From CAVQJU01 sp963712905 (lineage in GTDB: Bacteria > Acidobacteriota > Vicinamibacteria > Vicinamibacterales > CAVVIG01): DNA of 64,000 bases. The stretch is from the NCBI GenBank assembly GCA_963712905.1, contig CAVQJU010000008.1, positions 372,001 to 436,000 on the forward strand. Direction: 5' to 3'. Positions 56,222 through 64,000 of this stretch are shown piece after piece; the stretch's first letter is position 1, and the number at the start of each line of letters is the position of its first letter. A program made the position numbers and the translations under genes. The notes under the pieces were generated by a model, which was not told the DNA's origin, made no database searches, and saw nothing but the letters and a program-made list of their open reading frames with translations.

Positions 56222-56887
56222 ATGCGAAAATTGTTCATTCCGGCCGTCGTTGTCGCGGCGGCGATGTTTGCGTGGGCGCCGATCGGCATCGCGCGCGTCG
56301 AGTACGAGTCCACGATGCTGCTCGTGCAGAAGATTTTCTACTTCCACTTCGCGACGTGGATGGCGGTGACGGCGTCGGTCATGGTCTGCGGGATTGCCAG
56401 CGCGATCTACCTGTTCAAGGGCACGGCGGCCGCCGACCATTACGCCGTCGCGTCGGCCGAGCTCACGACGATTTTCTGCCTGTTCGGCATGTTCAGCGGC
56501 TCGTTGTGGGGCCGCAAGGCGTGGGGCGTCTGGTGGCAGTGGGACGCGCGCCTCACGATGGCGTTTCTGCTCGAGCTCGTGTTCTTCGGATATCTCCTCG
56601 TACGGAAGTACGGCGGCCCCGGCGCCGAGAAGCTGGCGGCGGCCATGGGCATTTTCGGCGCGGCGACCGCGCCGTTCATTTACAAGTCGGTGGACTGGTG
56701 GCGCACGATCCATCCGCAGACGACCGTCATGAAGACGCTGGGCGACAAGTTCCCGGCCGCCTGGAACCTCGTCTGGTTCTGCTCGGCGGCGTTTCTGCTG
56801 CTGTTCGTGATCGCTCTGGCCGCGCGGGTCCGGCTCGAGCAGCTGCGGGCCCAGCTGGACCGCGCCTATCTGACCGCTGAAGAATGA
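56222..56887 (+). CDS. ccmC: Haem exporter protein CcmC
   Basis: A 221-residue membrane protein with six helices and the WWD haem-handling motif (GRKAWGVWWQWDARLTM) plus the flanking His residues (KIFYFHFATW; the WWRTIHPQTTV His). CcmC attaches haem to CcmE. Standard length, though shorter than CcmF. Confidence 0.93.
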   Translation: MRKLFIPAVVVAAAMFAWAPIGIARVEYESTMLLVQKIFYFHFATWMAVTASVMVCGIASAIYLFKGTAAADHYAVASAELTTIFCLFGMFSGSLWGRKAWGVWWQWDARLTMAFLLELVFFGYLLVRKYGGPGAEKLAAAMGIFGAATAPFIYKSVDWWRTIHPQTTVMKTLGDKFPAAWNLVWFCSAAFLLLFVIALAARVRLEQLRAQLDRAYLTAEE

Positions 56888-56905
56888 TCGAATGATGGAG
56901 TGATG

Positions 56906-57196
56906 ATGGTTCGTCGAATTCGAGTGTGCCTCATGTCGCTGTTGGCCGTGCCGTTCACGGCGGCGACCGCGTTCGCGCTTCAACAGCCGGCAGCGCAGGA
57001 CGGCTTCGTGCCGGTGACCGGAGTGCCGGCCAGCGAGCAGATCCCGGCCGCGCCGCTCGTCGTCGGGGCGTATGCCTTCTTCCTGCTGCTGATGATGTTC
57101 TATCTCTGGACGATCTGGCGCCGCATCGGCAAGGTCGAGGCCGACATGCAAGCGCTCGAACGGCGCCAGGGCGCCGGCGGGAGCCACACCGGGTGA
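56906..57196 (+). CDS. ccmD: CcmD family membrane protein
   Basis: A 96-residue protein: a signal peptide-like segment, FVPVTGVPASEQIPAAPLVVGAYAFFLLLMMFYLWTIWRRIGKVEADMQALERRQ. The single C-terminal-half helix followed by WRRIGKVEADMQAL is the CcmD-family pattern. Three consecutive ATG/GTG start codons (56900-56908) are possible; GGAG at 56897-56900 favours 56906. Confidence 0.8.
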   Translation: MVRRIRVCLMSLLAVPFTAATAFALQQPAAQDGFVPVTGVPASEQIPAAPLVVGAYAFFLLLMMFYLWTIWRRIGKVEADMQALERRQGAGGSHTG

Positions 57197-57357
57197 CAGC
57201 CGGTCACTTCATCTTCATCCCGTCCGTGCTGCTCGCCGGGCTCGTGATCGGATGGATCCTCGGTTCGCGGGCGGCTCGGGATGCCTACGCGGCCGAACTG
57301 CGCCGGCGGGAAGAGAAAGCCGCGCGCGCGGCGGAGAAGGCGGGCAGGACGGGCTAA
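57193..57357 (+). CDS. Small membrane protein at the end of the ccm cluster
   Basis: A 54-residue protein with one helix (FIFIPSVLLAGLVIGWILG) followed by an Arg/Glu/Ala-rich coil. Its GTG overlaps the ccmD-like stop (GTGA). The C-terminal residues EKAGRTG come from a G-rich repeat. No family recognised. Confidence 0.6.
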   Translation: MTAGHFIFIPSVLLAGLVIGWILGSRAARDAYAAELRRREEKAARAAEKAGRTG

Positions 57358-57361
57358 AAAC

Positions 57362-57413
57362 GTAGCGCGGGGCTTTCAGCCCCGCGGACGCGGCCCTGAA
57401 AGGGCCGCGCTAC
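57362..57413. repeat. 52-bp GTAG...CTAC bipartite palindrome, copy 4
   Basis: GTAGCGCGGGGCTTTCAGCC ... GGGCCGCGCTAC, 52 bp, between the ends of the ccm cluster and the convergent phosphoesterase gene. Only 4 and 5 bp separate it from the flanking stops. Confidence 0.85.
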
Positions 57414-57418
57414 GTGCG

Positions 57419-58162
57419 CTAGCGTCCCACGGCAAGCCGCTGGGCAAGCACGTCAGGCAGGCCGGCCTTCAGCACCTTCGCCTGCGTCGTCTCGATCGGA
57501 TAATCCACGCGGAACAACTCGATCTTCTTCGCCGCCGTGTCCACGAGGGCGTAAGCTGCGCGCGGATCGCCGTCGCGCGGCTGGCCGACCGACCCCGGAT
57601 TCAGCAGGTACTTCGACCCGGCCTTCAGCGTGATCACTTCGTGCGAGGCGTCCGCCGCGCCGATGGTGTCCACGCGGCCGTCGGCGAGCTCGAAGGTCAC
57701 GGGCCAGTGCGTGTGGCCGAACAGGCAGAGCGGCCGCTGCGACGTCTTGAGCGCCCGCACGGCGTCGAGCTCGTCGAAGATGTACGCGTCTTCGTCGAAC
57801 GGCGAGCCGTGGCAAATCTCCACGACATCGTCCACGACGACCGGGCCGCGAGGCAGCGCCGCGAGCCACTCGCGGTTGGCCGGCGTCAGCTTGTCGTGCG
57901 TCCAGTGCGCGGCCCGTTTCGCCACGGAGTTGAAGCCGTCCGCCTGCTCAAGGCCGCAGGCCACCTTGTCGTGGTTGCCGCGCACGATTGCGGCGGCGTC
58001 GAGCGCCTGCGTGCGCGCGATCACGGCATTGGGATCCGCGCAGTAGCCGACGAGGTCGCCGAGCACGAGGGCGCGGTCGTAGCCCCGCGAGGCAGCGGCG
58101 GCCAGGCAGGCCTCCATGGCTTCGAGGTTGGCGTGGATGTCGGTCAGGACGAGGTAGCGCAT
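57419..58162 (-). CDS. Metallophosphoesterase (YfcE/MJ0936-like)
   Basis: A 247-residue calcineurin-like phosphoesterase. All motifs are present: DIHAN, GDLVGYCADP, GNHD, ICHGSP and FGHTHW. This is the class cleaving phosphodiesters; the exact substrate is unknown. Start at 58162; the frame upstream overlaps aroK antisense sequence and is noncoding. Confidence 0.88.
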   Translation of the reverse strand: MRYLVLTDIHANLEAMEACLAAAASRGYDRALVLGDLVGYCADPNAVIARTQALDAAAIVRGNHDKVACGLEQADGFNSVAKRAAHWTHDKLTPANREWLAALPRGPVVVDDVVEICHGSPFDEDAYIFDELDAVRALKTSQRPLCLFGHTHWPVTFELADGRVDTIGAADASHEVITLKAGSKYLLNPGSVGQPRDGDPRAAYALVDTAAKKIELFRVDYPIETTQAKVLKAGLPDVLAQRLAVGR

Positions 58163-58190
58163 CGTGATCAGGACGTCGCCAGCTATTCTG

Positions 58191-58691
58191 CTATGCCTGC
58201 AGCCAGTCGACCAACTGCTCGACGAGCGCATCGACGCTGGCACGCCCGGCGTCCAGGCGGACGTGGGCGTGCTCGTAGGCGGCGCGCCGCGCGTGATACA
58301 AGCGCTCCAACGCGACGCGATCGGCGGCGAGCGGACGGCGGCCGTCTGCCGGGATACGCGCAATCAACCGTTCGATGGGCGCATCCAGCCAGACCGACGC
58401 CCCGTCGTGGTTGATGACGGCCCGGTTCACCGGGTCTACGAACGTCCCGCCCCCGGTGGCGACGACCACGTGGCGTTTCGGCAGCTGTTCCGTGAGTACC
58501 TCGCGTTCGGCCGCCCGGAAGTAGGGCTCGCCGTGCCGCGCGAAGATCTCCGAGACCGGCAGGCGCTCGCGTTGCTCGATGAGCTCGTCGATGTCCACGG
58601 GCTGCCAGTCGAGGCGCCTGGCCAGCGCGCGGCCGACACTCGTCTTGCCCGCCCCCATGAACCCCACGAGATAGACCTTGTCCGCTTTCAC
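58191..58691 (-). CDS. aroK: Shikimate kinase
   Basis: Phosphorylates shikimate at the 3-OH. The 166-residue protein has Walker A GFMGAGKTSVGRALA, the shikimate-binding Asp/Arg region (DIDELIEQRERLPVSEIFARHGEPYFRAAE), GGGTF and the lid RRPLA. A P-loop kinase of standard length. It overlaps the aroA end by 4 bp. Confidence 0.94.
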   Translation of the reverse strand: MKADKVYLVGFMGAGKTSVGRALARRLDWQPVDIDELIEQRERLPVSEIFARHGEPYFRAAEREVLTEQLPKRHVVVATGGGTFVDPVNRAVINHDGASVWLDAPIERLIARIPADGRRPLAADRVALERLYHARRAAYEHAHVRLDAGRASVDALVEQLVDWLQA

Positions 58692-59986
58692 GCGACGAGC
58701 CGCGCGAGCGTCTCGAAGAAGCCCGGATAGGAGATGGCGACCGAATCGGCGCCGAGGATGCGCGAGGGCGATCCCCCGGCGAGCGCCGCGATGGCAAAGG
58801 CCATCGCCATGCGGTGATCGCCGTGCGCGTCGGCCTGACCGGAGCCGGTGGCCGTCGTTCCGGCCTCTCCGGCGACGAAACCGTCGGGGCGCTCGTCCGC
58901 GGGGATCCCCAGCGCGCGAAACCCGGCCACGAGCACCGCGATGCGGTCGCTTTCCTTGACGCGCAACTCGGCCGCGCCCCGGACGCTCACTTCGCCACCG
59001 TGACCCGCCAGCGCGGCAATTGCCGGGAGTTCGTCGATGAGCCCGGGCACTTCGTCCGGCGCGATGTCGACCCGGCCGATGCGATCGCCTTCGACGATGA
59101 TCGTGCCGACCGGCTCGCCCGCATCGCTCGACGTCTGGTGAAAATCGACCCTGGCGCCAAACCGGCGGAGCACCCCGATCAGGTCGGTCCGCGTCGGGTT
59201 CAGGCCGACTTCCTCGATTTCCACCCGCGATCCCGGGCAGGCCGCCGCCGCCGCCATCCAGAACGCGGCTGACGAAAAGTCGCCAGGCACGGCGAGGGTC
59301 CGGCCGGCCAGCGTCGTCTGGCCGCCGGTGACGGCCACGCGCGTGCCGGTCGCGTCGGTGTCGACGTGGCCGCCAAACGCCAGCAGCGCGCGCTCGGTGT
59401 GGTCGCGCGTGCGGGCCGGCTCGATCACGGTCGTCGTGCCGGTGGCGTGGAGGCCCGCCAGGAGCACCGCGCTCTTCACCTGCGCGCTCGGGGTCTTTGG
59501 TTCGTGTGTAATGGCGTGCAGGTCGCCGCCGCGGATCGTCAGCGGCGGGTGGCCGTCCACCGCCTCAATCGTGGCCCCCATTCGGCCCAGGGGCTCCATG
59601 ACGCGGCGCATGGGGCGGCTCGACAGCGACGCGTCCCCGGTCAGCACGGAGGTGAAGCGGTGGCCCCCCAGCACGCCTGCCATCAGGCGCATGGTCGTGC
59701 CGGAGTTGCCGGCATCGAGCGGGCCGGACGGTGAACTCAGGCGGCCCAGTCCTCGTCCGATAAGAGTAATAGTGGTGGAGTTGTCGGCAATGTCCACGCC
59801 AAGGCCGCGCAGGCAGGCGAGCGTGGACAGGCAGTCAGCGCCGCGGGAGTAATTGCTCAGGCGCGACGTGCCGTTGGCCAGTGCCGCGAGCAGCGCATAC
59901 CGATGCGAAATCGACTTGTCCCCGGGGACGCGAATCCGGCCACGCACGTGGCGGGCCGGATCGACGGTGGCGGCAGAAGTAGACAC
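58688..59986 (-). CDS. aroA: 3-phosphoshikimate 1-carboxyvinyltransferase (EPSP synthase)
   Basis: AroA transfers the enolpyruvyl group from PEP to shikimate 3-phosphate. The 432-residue protein has PGDKSISHRYALLAAL, LDAGNSGTTMRLMAG, RPMRRVMEPL, the ELRVKESDR motif and AHGDHRMAMAFAIAAL. The LDAGNSGTTMR loop has Gly as in glyphosate-sensitive class I enzymes. The aroA-aroK pair is separate from the trpA-aroF-tyrA operon 55 kb away. Confidence 0.95.
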   Translation of the reverse strand: MSTSAATVDPARHVRGRIRVPGDKSISHRYALLAALANGTSRLSNYSRGADCLSTLACLRGLGVDIADNSTTITLIGRGLGRLSSPSGPLDAGNSGTTMRLMAGVLGGHRFTSVLTGDASLSSRPMRRVMEPLGRMGATIEAVDGHPPLTIRGGDLHAITHEPKTPSAQVKSAVLLAGLHATGTTTVIEPARTRDHTERALLAFGGHVDTDATGTRVAVTGGQTTLAGRTLAVPGDFSSAAFWMAAAAACPGSRVEIEEVGLNPTRTDLIGVLRRFGARVDFHQTSSDAGEPVGTIIVEGDRIGRVDIAPDEVPGLIDELPAIAALAGHGGEVSVRGAAELRVKESDRIAVLVAGFRALGIPADERPDGFVAGEAGTTATGSGQADAHGDHRMAMAFAIAALAGGSPSRILGADSVAISYPGFFETLARLVA

Positions 59987-60059
59987 ACTGCTGATCTTAC
60001 GTCACGCGACGCGACGCCGCGCAAGCGGTGGTATTCTGTCGCCGGGTCCCATTAGGCGC

Positions 60060-60521
60060 ATGCCGCTCAACTCCCGCCACGACGTTCACCTCGAATTCAC
60101 GAGCGCCTTCGAAATGCTGGATTTCGTGCAGGTGGTGAGCGAGCACATGGGGCGGAGCATCGGCCTGGACGAGGACTCGCGGCACTGGGTCGGCGTGGCG
60201 GTTCGCGAGTCGGTGATCAACGCCATCAAGCACGGTAACCGCAACGACTCGTCCAAGCGTGTGTTCGTCGATTTCGAGGCCGCTCCGCAGACCAACCCCG
60301 AGCTGACGATCCGCGTCCGCGACCAGGGCGAGGGGTTCGACCCGGGCGAGCTCGCCGATCCGCTGGCGCCCGAAAACCTGCTCAAGGCCAGCGGCCGCGG
60401 CATCTTCCTGATCCGCAACTTCATGGACCAGGTGCAACTGCTGCGGGTTCCCGAAGGCGGCATGGAAATCCGGATGACCAAGCGCGTCTCGTCCCAGCCC
60501 ACTACCGATTCCGTCGCCTGA
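60060..60521 (+). CDS. Anti-sigma regulatory (RsbW-like) ATPase
   Basis: A 153-residue GHKL/HATPase protein: N box AVRESVINAIKHGN, G1 box VRDQGEGFDPGEL and G2 box ASGRGIFLIRNFMD. Such serine kinases act as anti-sigma factors or switch kinases (RsbW/SpoIIAB type). No partner sigma or antagonist gene is adjacent. The IMPase follows after 1 bp. Confidence 0.87.
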   Translation: MPLNSRHDVHLEFTSAFEMLDFVQVVSEHMGRSIGLDEDSRHWVGVAVRESVINAIKHGNRNDSSKRVFVDFEAAPQTNPELTIRVRDQGEGFDPGELADPLAPENLLKASGRGIFLIRNFMDQVQLLRVPEGGMEIRMTKRVSSQPTTDSVA

Positions 60522-60522
60522 A

Positions 60523-61323
60523 TTGCCGCGCGATCCCCTTCTCCTCGCCACCGCCATCGAGGCCGTCGTCCGCGCCGGCTCGATTCAAATCGATCGTTTC
60601 GGCGGCGCGATGCGCGTGGACAAGAAAGGCGCCATCGATCTCGTCACGGACGTGGACGTCGCCGTCGAGACGATGTTTCGGGCGATGGTGGCCGAGCGTT
60701 TCCCCGATCACCAGGTGCTGGCGGAGGAGTTCGGCGGCGACGCGGCGGTGCCGAGCGGCCCGTGCTGGGTGTTCGATCCGATCGACGGCACCACCAACTT
60801 CGCCCACGGGTTGCCGATCTTCTGCGCCTCGCTCGCCCTCGAGATCGACGGCGTCGCCGAGGTCGCGGCCATCTACGATCCGAACCGCCGCGAGCTGTTC
60901 ACGGCCGAGCGCGGCGGCGGCGCGTTTCTGAACGGCCGGCCGCTTCGCGTGTCGGCCACGTCGGCGCTCGTCGACGCCATGCTGGTCACCGGGTTCCCGT
61001 ACGACGTCCATTCGAGAATCGCCGAAATCGTCGGGCTCTTCGGTGAGTTCGTGGGACGGGCACGTGCCGTCCGGCGGCTCGGATCGGCCGCGATCGATCT
61101 CTGTTACGTCGCGGCGGGGCGCATGGACGGATTCTGGGAAAGCGATCTCAAGCCGTGGGACATCGCGGGCGGCGCATTGATCGTGGCAGAGGCCGGCGGC
61201 CGCGTCACCAACATGGACGGCAGCGCTTTCGCCTCGCGCGGCCGGCATGTGCTCGCCAGCAACGGCCTCCTGCACGACGCCATGCTGGAGATCGTCCGCG
61301 GATTCAGAAACCGACAGAAGTAG
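60523..61323 (+). CDS. Inositol-1-monophosphatase family protein
   Basis: A 266-residue lithium-sensitive phosphatase-type protein: ITDVDVAVE-like DLVTDVDVAVE, LAEEFGG, the metal motif WVFDPIDGTTNFAHG and the C-terminal DLKPWDIAGGALIVAEAGG. TTG start. Family members act on inositol phosphate or other sugar phosphates. The stop TAG lies in a GTAG palindrome (61320). Confidence 0.92.
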   Translation: MPRDPLLLATAIEAVVRAGSIQIDRFGGAMRVDKKGAIDLVTDVDVAVETMFRAMVAERFPDHQVLAEEFGGDAAVPSGPCWVFDPIDGTTNFAHGLPIFCASLALEIDGVAEVAAIYDPNRRELFTAERGGGAFLNGRPLRVSATSALVDAMLVTGFPYDVHSRIAEIVGLFGEFVGRARAVRRLGSAAIDLCYVAAGRMDGFWESDLKPWDIAGGALIVAEAGGRVTNMDGSAFASRGRHVLASNGLLHDAMLEIVRGFRNRQK

Positions 61324-61373
61324 TGCAGACCTTCAGGTCTGCAATCGCCGGCAGGTCTGAAGGCCTGCACTGG
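61320..61373. repeat. GTAG-type palindrome (GTAGTGCAGACC family)
   Basis: A GTAG-hairpin (GTAG, TGCAGACC, TTCA, GGTCTGCA; 61320-61343) followed by an inverted, degenerate partner (GCAGGTCTGAAGGCCTGCAC; 61351-61370) ending in CTGG instead of CTAC. The first GTAG supplies the IMPase stop codon. Another subfamily of the bipartite palindromes. Confidence 0.7.
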
Positions 61374-61555
61374 ATGCTTCGACGTCAGTTGCAGTGGACG
61401 GTCTGATATCCCCGAGAGACACCGGGACCGCCCCGCGGCCTGAGATCGCCTGTTTTCCGCCCAAATTCATCACTCCGGCTGGCACCGCTCCTGCTACTGA
61501 GTCCTGCCAGTGACGGCTGAGGCCTGCGTGGGCTCATGCCGTGTCGAGGTGCCTT

Positions 61556-62282
61556 ATGCGTCGATGGCTGCGTTTGTTTGTCACGGTTGGCGTGGTTGGC
61601 CTTGTCGTCGGATTTATTGGGTCTCCGGCGGCCTCAGCCCAGCAGTCGGTCAATTTCTACATGGGCGGCTTCGTACCAACGTCCGCTGATGCGCGGGGCG
61701 ATATCTCGGGAGGCATCAGCAATGACGTGCTGGTACAGAACCAGCAGTATCTCTCCTTCCGCATAAAAGACTTCGATGGGTTCACATTCGGCGGCGAGTG
61801 GCTGGTTCCGGTGCACAACATGTTCGACGCGGGCATCGGCCTCGGGTTCTTTCAGGAAACCGTGCACGCGGTCGATTCGAACTTCGTCAACGTCAACGGC
61901 AGTGAGGTAGTGGCAAATCTCAAGCTGCGGATCGTGCCGGTGACGGCGACGTTCCGTTTCCTGCCGCTCGGCCACAACGCGCCCATTCAGCCGTACGTCG
62001 GCGCAGGCGTCGGCGTCTTCGGCTGGCGATACGCCGAGTACCGGTCAATTCGTGGATCCCGACACCCACAACATCTTCAACGGCAACTTCGTGGGAACCG
62101 GATGGGACGTTGGCCCCGTGGTGCTCGGAGGCGTTCGGGTGCCGATCGGCCCGACGGCCGCAGGCTTCGAAGCGCGCTGGCAGTCCGCGAAGGGCACGTT
62201 GCCGCCGGGGGAGGGCTTTGCCGGCACGAAGATCGACCTGGGCGGAATGAACTACCTCTTCACGTTCAACATCCGGTTCTGA
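61556..62282 (+). pseudogene. Outer-membrane beta-barrel protein, frameshifted
   Basis: The 5' frame (61556 to about 62041) encodes a signal peptide (VGVVGLVVGFIGSPAASAQ) and an outer-membrane-barrel-like domain (VNFYMGGFVPTSADARGD, YLSFRIKDFDGFTFGGEWLV, YVGAGVGVFGWRYAEY). The frame changes at about 62041. The other frame continues with GQFVDPDTHNIFNGNFVGTG and ends GGMNYLFTFNIRF, a typical C-terminal barrel strand with terminal Phe. A one-base insertion (C before GGTCAA) explains the break. GAGGT precedes the ATG. Confidence 0.8.
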
Positions 62283-63796
62283 CGCTCGTAGAGCGCCACG
62301 CCCGCGCCCTCGCACACGCGCGAGTACCCGTCGAGGAAATGCGGGTGCTCGCGCGCACGCCTGGCCAGCATATCCCCGCCCTCCGCTTTCTCTTCAATCA
62401 ACAGCCAGCCCGCGTACGGCCTCGGGTCCTCGAGCGCGGCCAGCCAGATATCACCGTTGCCCTCGTGCAGGAAATCGCGCAGCCTGAAGCCGTCGCGCGA
62501 GGTCTCCTGCATGTAGTGCCCGAGCGAGCCCATGCTCGCCATCACGCTGCTGCCGTCGTACCTTGCGCGCAGGCACAGGGTGACCTGCCTCCGGAATGGC
62601 GCGTTGGGACGATCCCACTGTGCCTCGACCACCATGGGCGCCGTCGTACTCAGTGGACGGAGCGTGAAGACCGCAACGCCGCCCACGAGCGCCACAGGAA
62701 CGATAGCCAGCCAGGCAAGCGGGGGACGCCGGTTTCGCACGAGAGCGGCGGCCAGCCCGGCGAACGCGCCGGCGGCCAGCGCCTCGAACGCGATTAACGG
62801 GGCCATGTAGCGAATGCGGAACGGGTGGCCCTGCAAAAACGCCAGCCACGGCACGGCCGCGGTGGCAGCCAGCGCGACAGGGATGAGGAGAGACGCTCGT
62901 CGGGGGACGGCCAGTCCCAGGACGACGAGGACACCAGCACCGGCGCCGGCCAGCGCCACCAGAGTGCCGCTGCTCAACTGCGTCGTGCCCCAGACGATCT
63001 CCGCCGCGGCGGCAAAAGGCAACCCCTGCGCGTGGTTTTCGGGCACGAAGAAATCGCTCGACACGAACCACTGCCCGACGACGGCATGGCTGAAGAACGC
63101 GAAGCCAACGAGCGCGAGCGTGGGGTAGACGGCAATCTCACCCACGCGCCGTAACGCCCGTCCCGCCGGCTCGCCGCTCCGCCAGCGCGTCCACACCGCC
63201 GCGGCCAGCGACGCATAGGCGACGGGCCACGCTTCGTATCGGGTGAGGCACGCGAGCGCGAGGACGACACCAGCCTGGACGCCGAGCCTTCCCGCATTCG
63301 AATCGTCGTCTCGTTTCGTCCACGCGAGCAGCAATGCCACGCCGAGCACCACGAGCGCCAGGAGCAGCGGCTCGGTCATCGGCGTCGCCTGCAGGTAGAC
63401 GACGTTGGCGTTGAGCGCGAAGACCAGCGTGCCGGCAACCGCCGCTGGAATCGATTCGGTGACCGACACGATCAGCCAGGCGAGGGCGGCGCACGTCACC
63501 GCGAACGACAGAACCGAGATCGCCACCGCCGACAGGCCCGTGCGGTAGAACACGTCGATCTGGACGGGAATCGCGTTCAGCAGATGGGGCAGGGGCAGCC
63601 AGACGGCGCCGATCTGCTGCCAGCCCGGGGTGATGCTGTCGAAGATGCGCCGGGCGACGATCAGGTGCCCGCGCGCGTCGTAATGACTGAGCGTGAGGCC
63701 GAGGCGCTGGTAGAAAAGCGCGGCCAGCGCACCCCCCGCGAGCGCCGCAGCGAAGACCGCGGCCAGGAGCCCTCGGGCGCGCGATGGTACAATCAC
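62252..63796 (-). CDS. GT39-like membrane glycosyltransferase
   Basis: A 514-residue membrane protein with a dozen or so hydrophobic segments and, between the first two, the acidic loop LTLSHYDARGHLIVARR. The layout is that of ArnT/PMT-type GT-C glycosyltransferases, with a soluble C-terminal domain (about 400-514). The donor and acceptor are unknown. Its 3' end overlaps the convergent barrel gene's end by 31 bp. Confidence 0.75.
   Translation of the reverse strand: MIVPSRARGLLAAVFAAALAGGALAALFYQRLGLTLSHYDARGHLIVARRIFDSITPGWQQIGAVWLPLPHLLNAIPVQIDVFYRTGLSAVAISVLSFAVTCAALAWLIVSVTESIPAAVAGTLVFALNANVVYLQATPMTEPLLLALVVLGVALLLAWTKRDDDSNAGRLGVQAGVVLALACLTRYEAWPVAYASLAAAVWTRWRSGEPAGRALRRVGEIAVYPTLALVGFAFFSHAVVGQWFVSSDFFVPENHAQGLPFAAAAEIVWGTTQLSSGTLVALAGAGAGVLVVLGLAVPRRASLLIPVALAATAAVPWLAFLQGHPFRIRYMAPLIAFEALAAGAFAGLAAALVRNRRPPLAWLAIVPVALVGGVAVFTLRPLSTTAPMVVEAQWDRPNAPFRRQVTLCLRARYDGSSVMASMGSLGHYMQETSRDGFRLRDFLHEGNGDIWLAALEDPRPYAGWLLIEEKAEGGDMLARRAREHPHFLDGYSRVCEGAGVALYERQNRMLNVKR
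63784..63792 (+). promoter_or_regulatory. Candidate extended -10 promoter
   Basis: TGGTACAAT, identical to 19152-19160, 15 bp before the start at 63808. It overlaps the 5' end of the divergent membrane protein gene. Confidence 0.4.
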
Positions 63797-63807
63797 CTGT
63801 TTATTCT

Positions 63808-64000
63808 ATGAGCAAATTCGTCCAGAGGATTCAGGTGCTCGCGATGGCGCTCGGCGCGCCGGGCATCTTCCTCGTCGCCTTCCTCGATTCCTCGATCCTG
63901 TCGCTTCCGGAGATTGCCGACCTGCTCGTCATCTGGATGGTGACGAACAACAAGTCGCGGTTTCTGCTCTATGTCGTCAGCGCCACGGCCGGCTCGCTCC
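63808..64000 (+). CDS. DedA/VTT-domain membrane protein, 3' end missing
   Basis: The first 64 residues of an integral membrane protein: MSKFVQRIQVLAMALGAPGIFLVAFLDSSILSLPEIADLLVIWMV. The FLVAFLDSSILSLPE phrase fits the N-terminal re-entrant region of VTT/DedA-family (YqaA-like) proteins, putative lipid scramblases or transporters. The gene runs off the window end. Confidence 0.75.
   Translation, partial: MSKFVQRIQVLAMALGAPGIFLVAFLDSSILSLPEIADLLVIWMVTNNKSRFLLYVVSATAGSL

Noticed and set aside
57340..57354. Possible separate gene end in the G-rich repeat
   Set aside because: The repeat simply forms the last codons of the small membrane protein at 57193-57357; no separate gene is supported.

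Overview
This 64-kb window is a gene-dense, high-GC chromosomal segment from a Gram-negative, cytochrome-c-making heterotroph. The gene set suits Acidobacteriota (Vicinamibacteria-like): system I cytochrome c maturation, HspR-type heat-shock control, paired RNase J and FtsK, a LexA/RecA SOS pair, and dispersed GTAG-type palindromes. That placement is inference; no rRNA is present. There is no prophage, CRISPR array, transposase or recognisable defence locus, so most of the window is ordinary core genome.

Layout. 1-3028: end of an aromatic amino-acid operon (trpA, chorismate mutase, DAHP synthase, tyrA). 3030-6875: thiolase, JAMM peptidase, a PKD-like secreted protein, leucyl aminopeptidase and a small membrane protein. 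6884-16242 (minus strand): amidase, FtsK, RNase J, KsgA, a zincin, endonuclease III, a DUF3467 protein and LexA. 16334-19813: PfkB kinase, then an ECF sigma / anti-sigma / Spy-like trio and a secreted protein. 19810-29315: RecG, an unknown secreted protein, RsmD, CoaD, an aminotransferase, Rho, a CDGSH protein and two membrane proteins. 29382-35242 (minus): heat-shock operon hspR-dnaJ-clpB-ftsH from a consensus promoter. 35331-42814: TerC, an S4 protein, pirin, an orphan CobS/CobT-like pair, two small paralogues and an esterase. 42893-46260: crystallin-like lipoprotein, tRNA-Phe, Ig-like lipoprotein, SDR and RecA. 46428-50062: DUF457 protein, hydroxyacyl-CoA dehydrogenase, second thiolase, DUF721 protein and Maf. 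50103-57357: ccmE-ccmF/H-ccmA-ccmB-ccmC-ccmD cluster. 57419-59986 (minus): phosphoesterase, aroK and aroA. 60060-64000: RsbW-like ATPase, IMPase, a frameshifted outer-membrane protein, a GT39-like membrane protein and the start of a DedA/VTT protein.

The most unusual signal is a family of 52-bp bipartite palindromes, each bounded by GTAG and CTAC like REP/BIME elements. Three sit exactly at convergent gene junctions. The fourth lies in frame inside maf and adds about 19 residues to the protein. Related GTAG hairpins occur at two more places. Other points of interest are a CxxxY-type CcmE beside an apparent CcmF-CcmH fusion, a perfect 12-bp palindrome encoding the same two C-terminal residues and the stop of two convergent genes, and a 12-bp block shared by the lexA and recA promoters. 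Three genes (dnaJ, ccmF and an outer-membrane protein) carry single-base-type frameshifts, which could be assembly errors or real decay.
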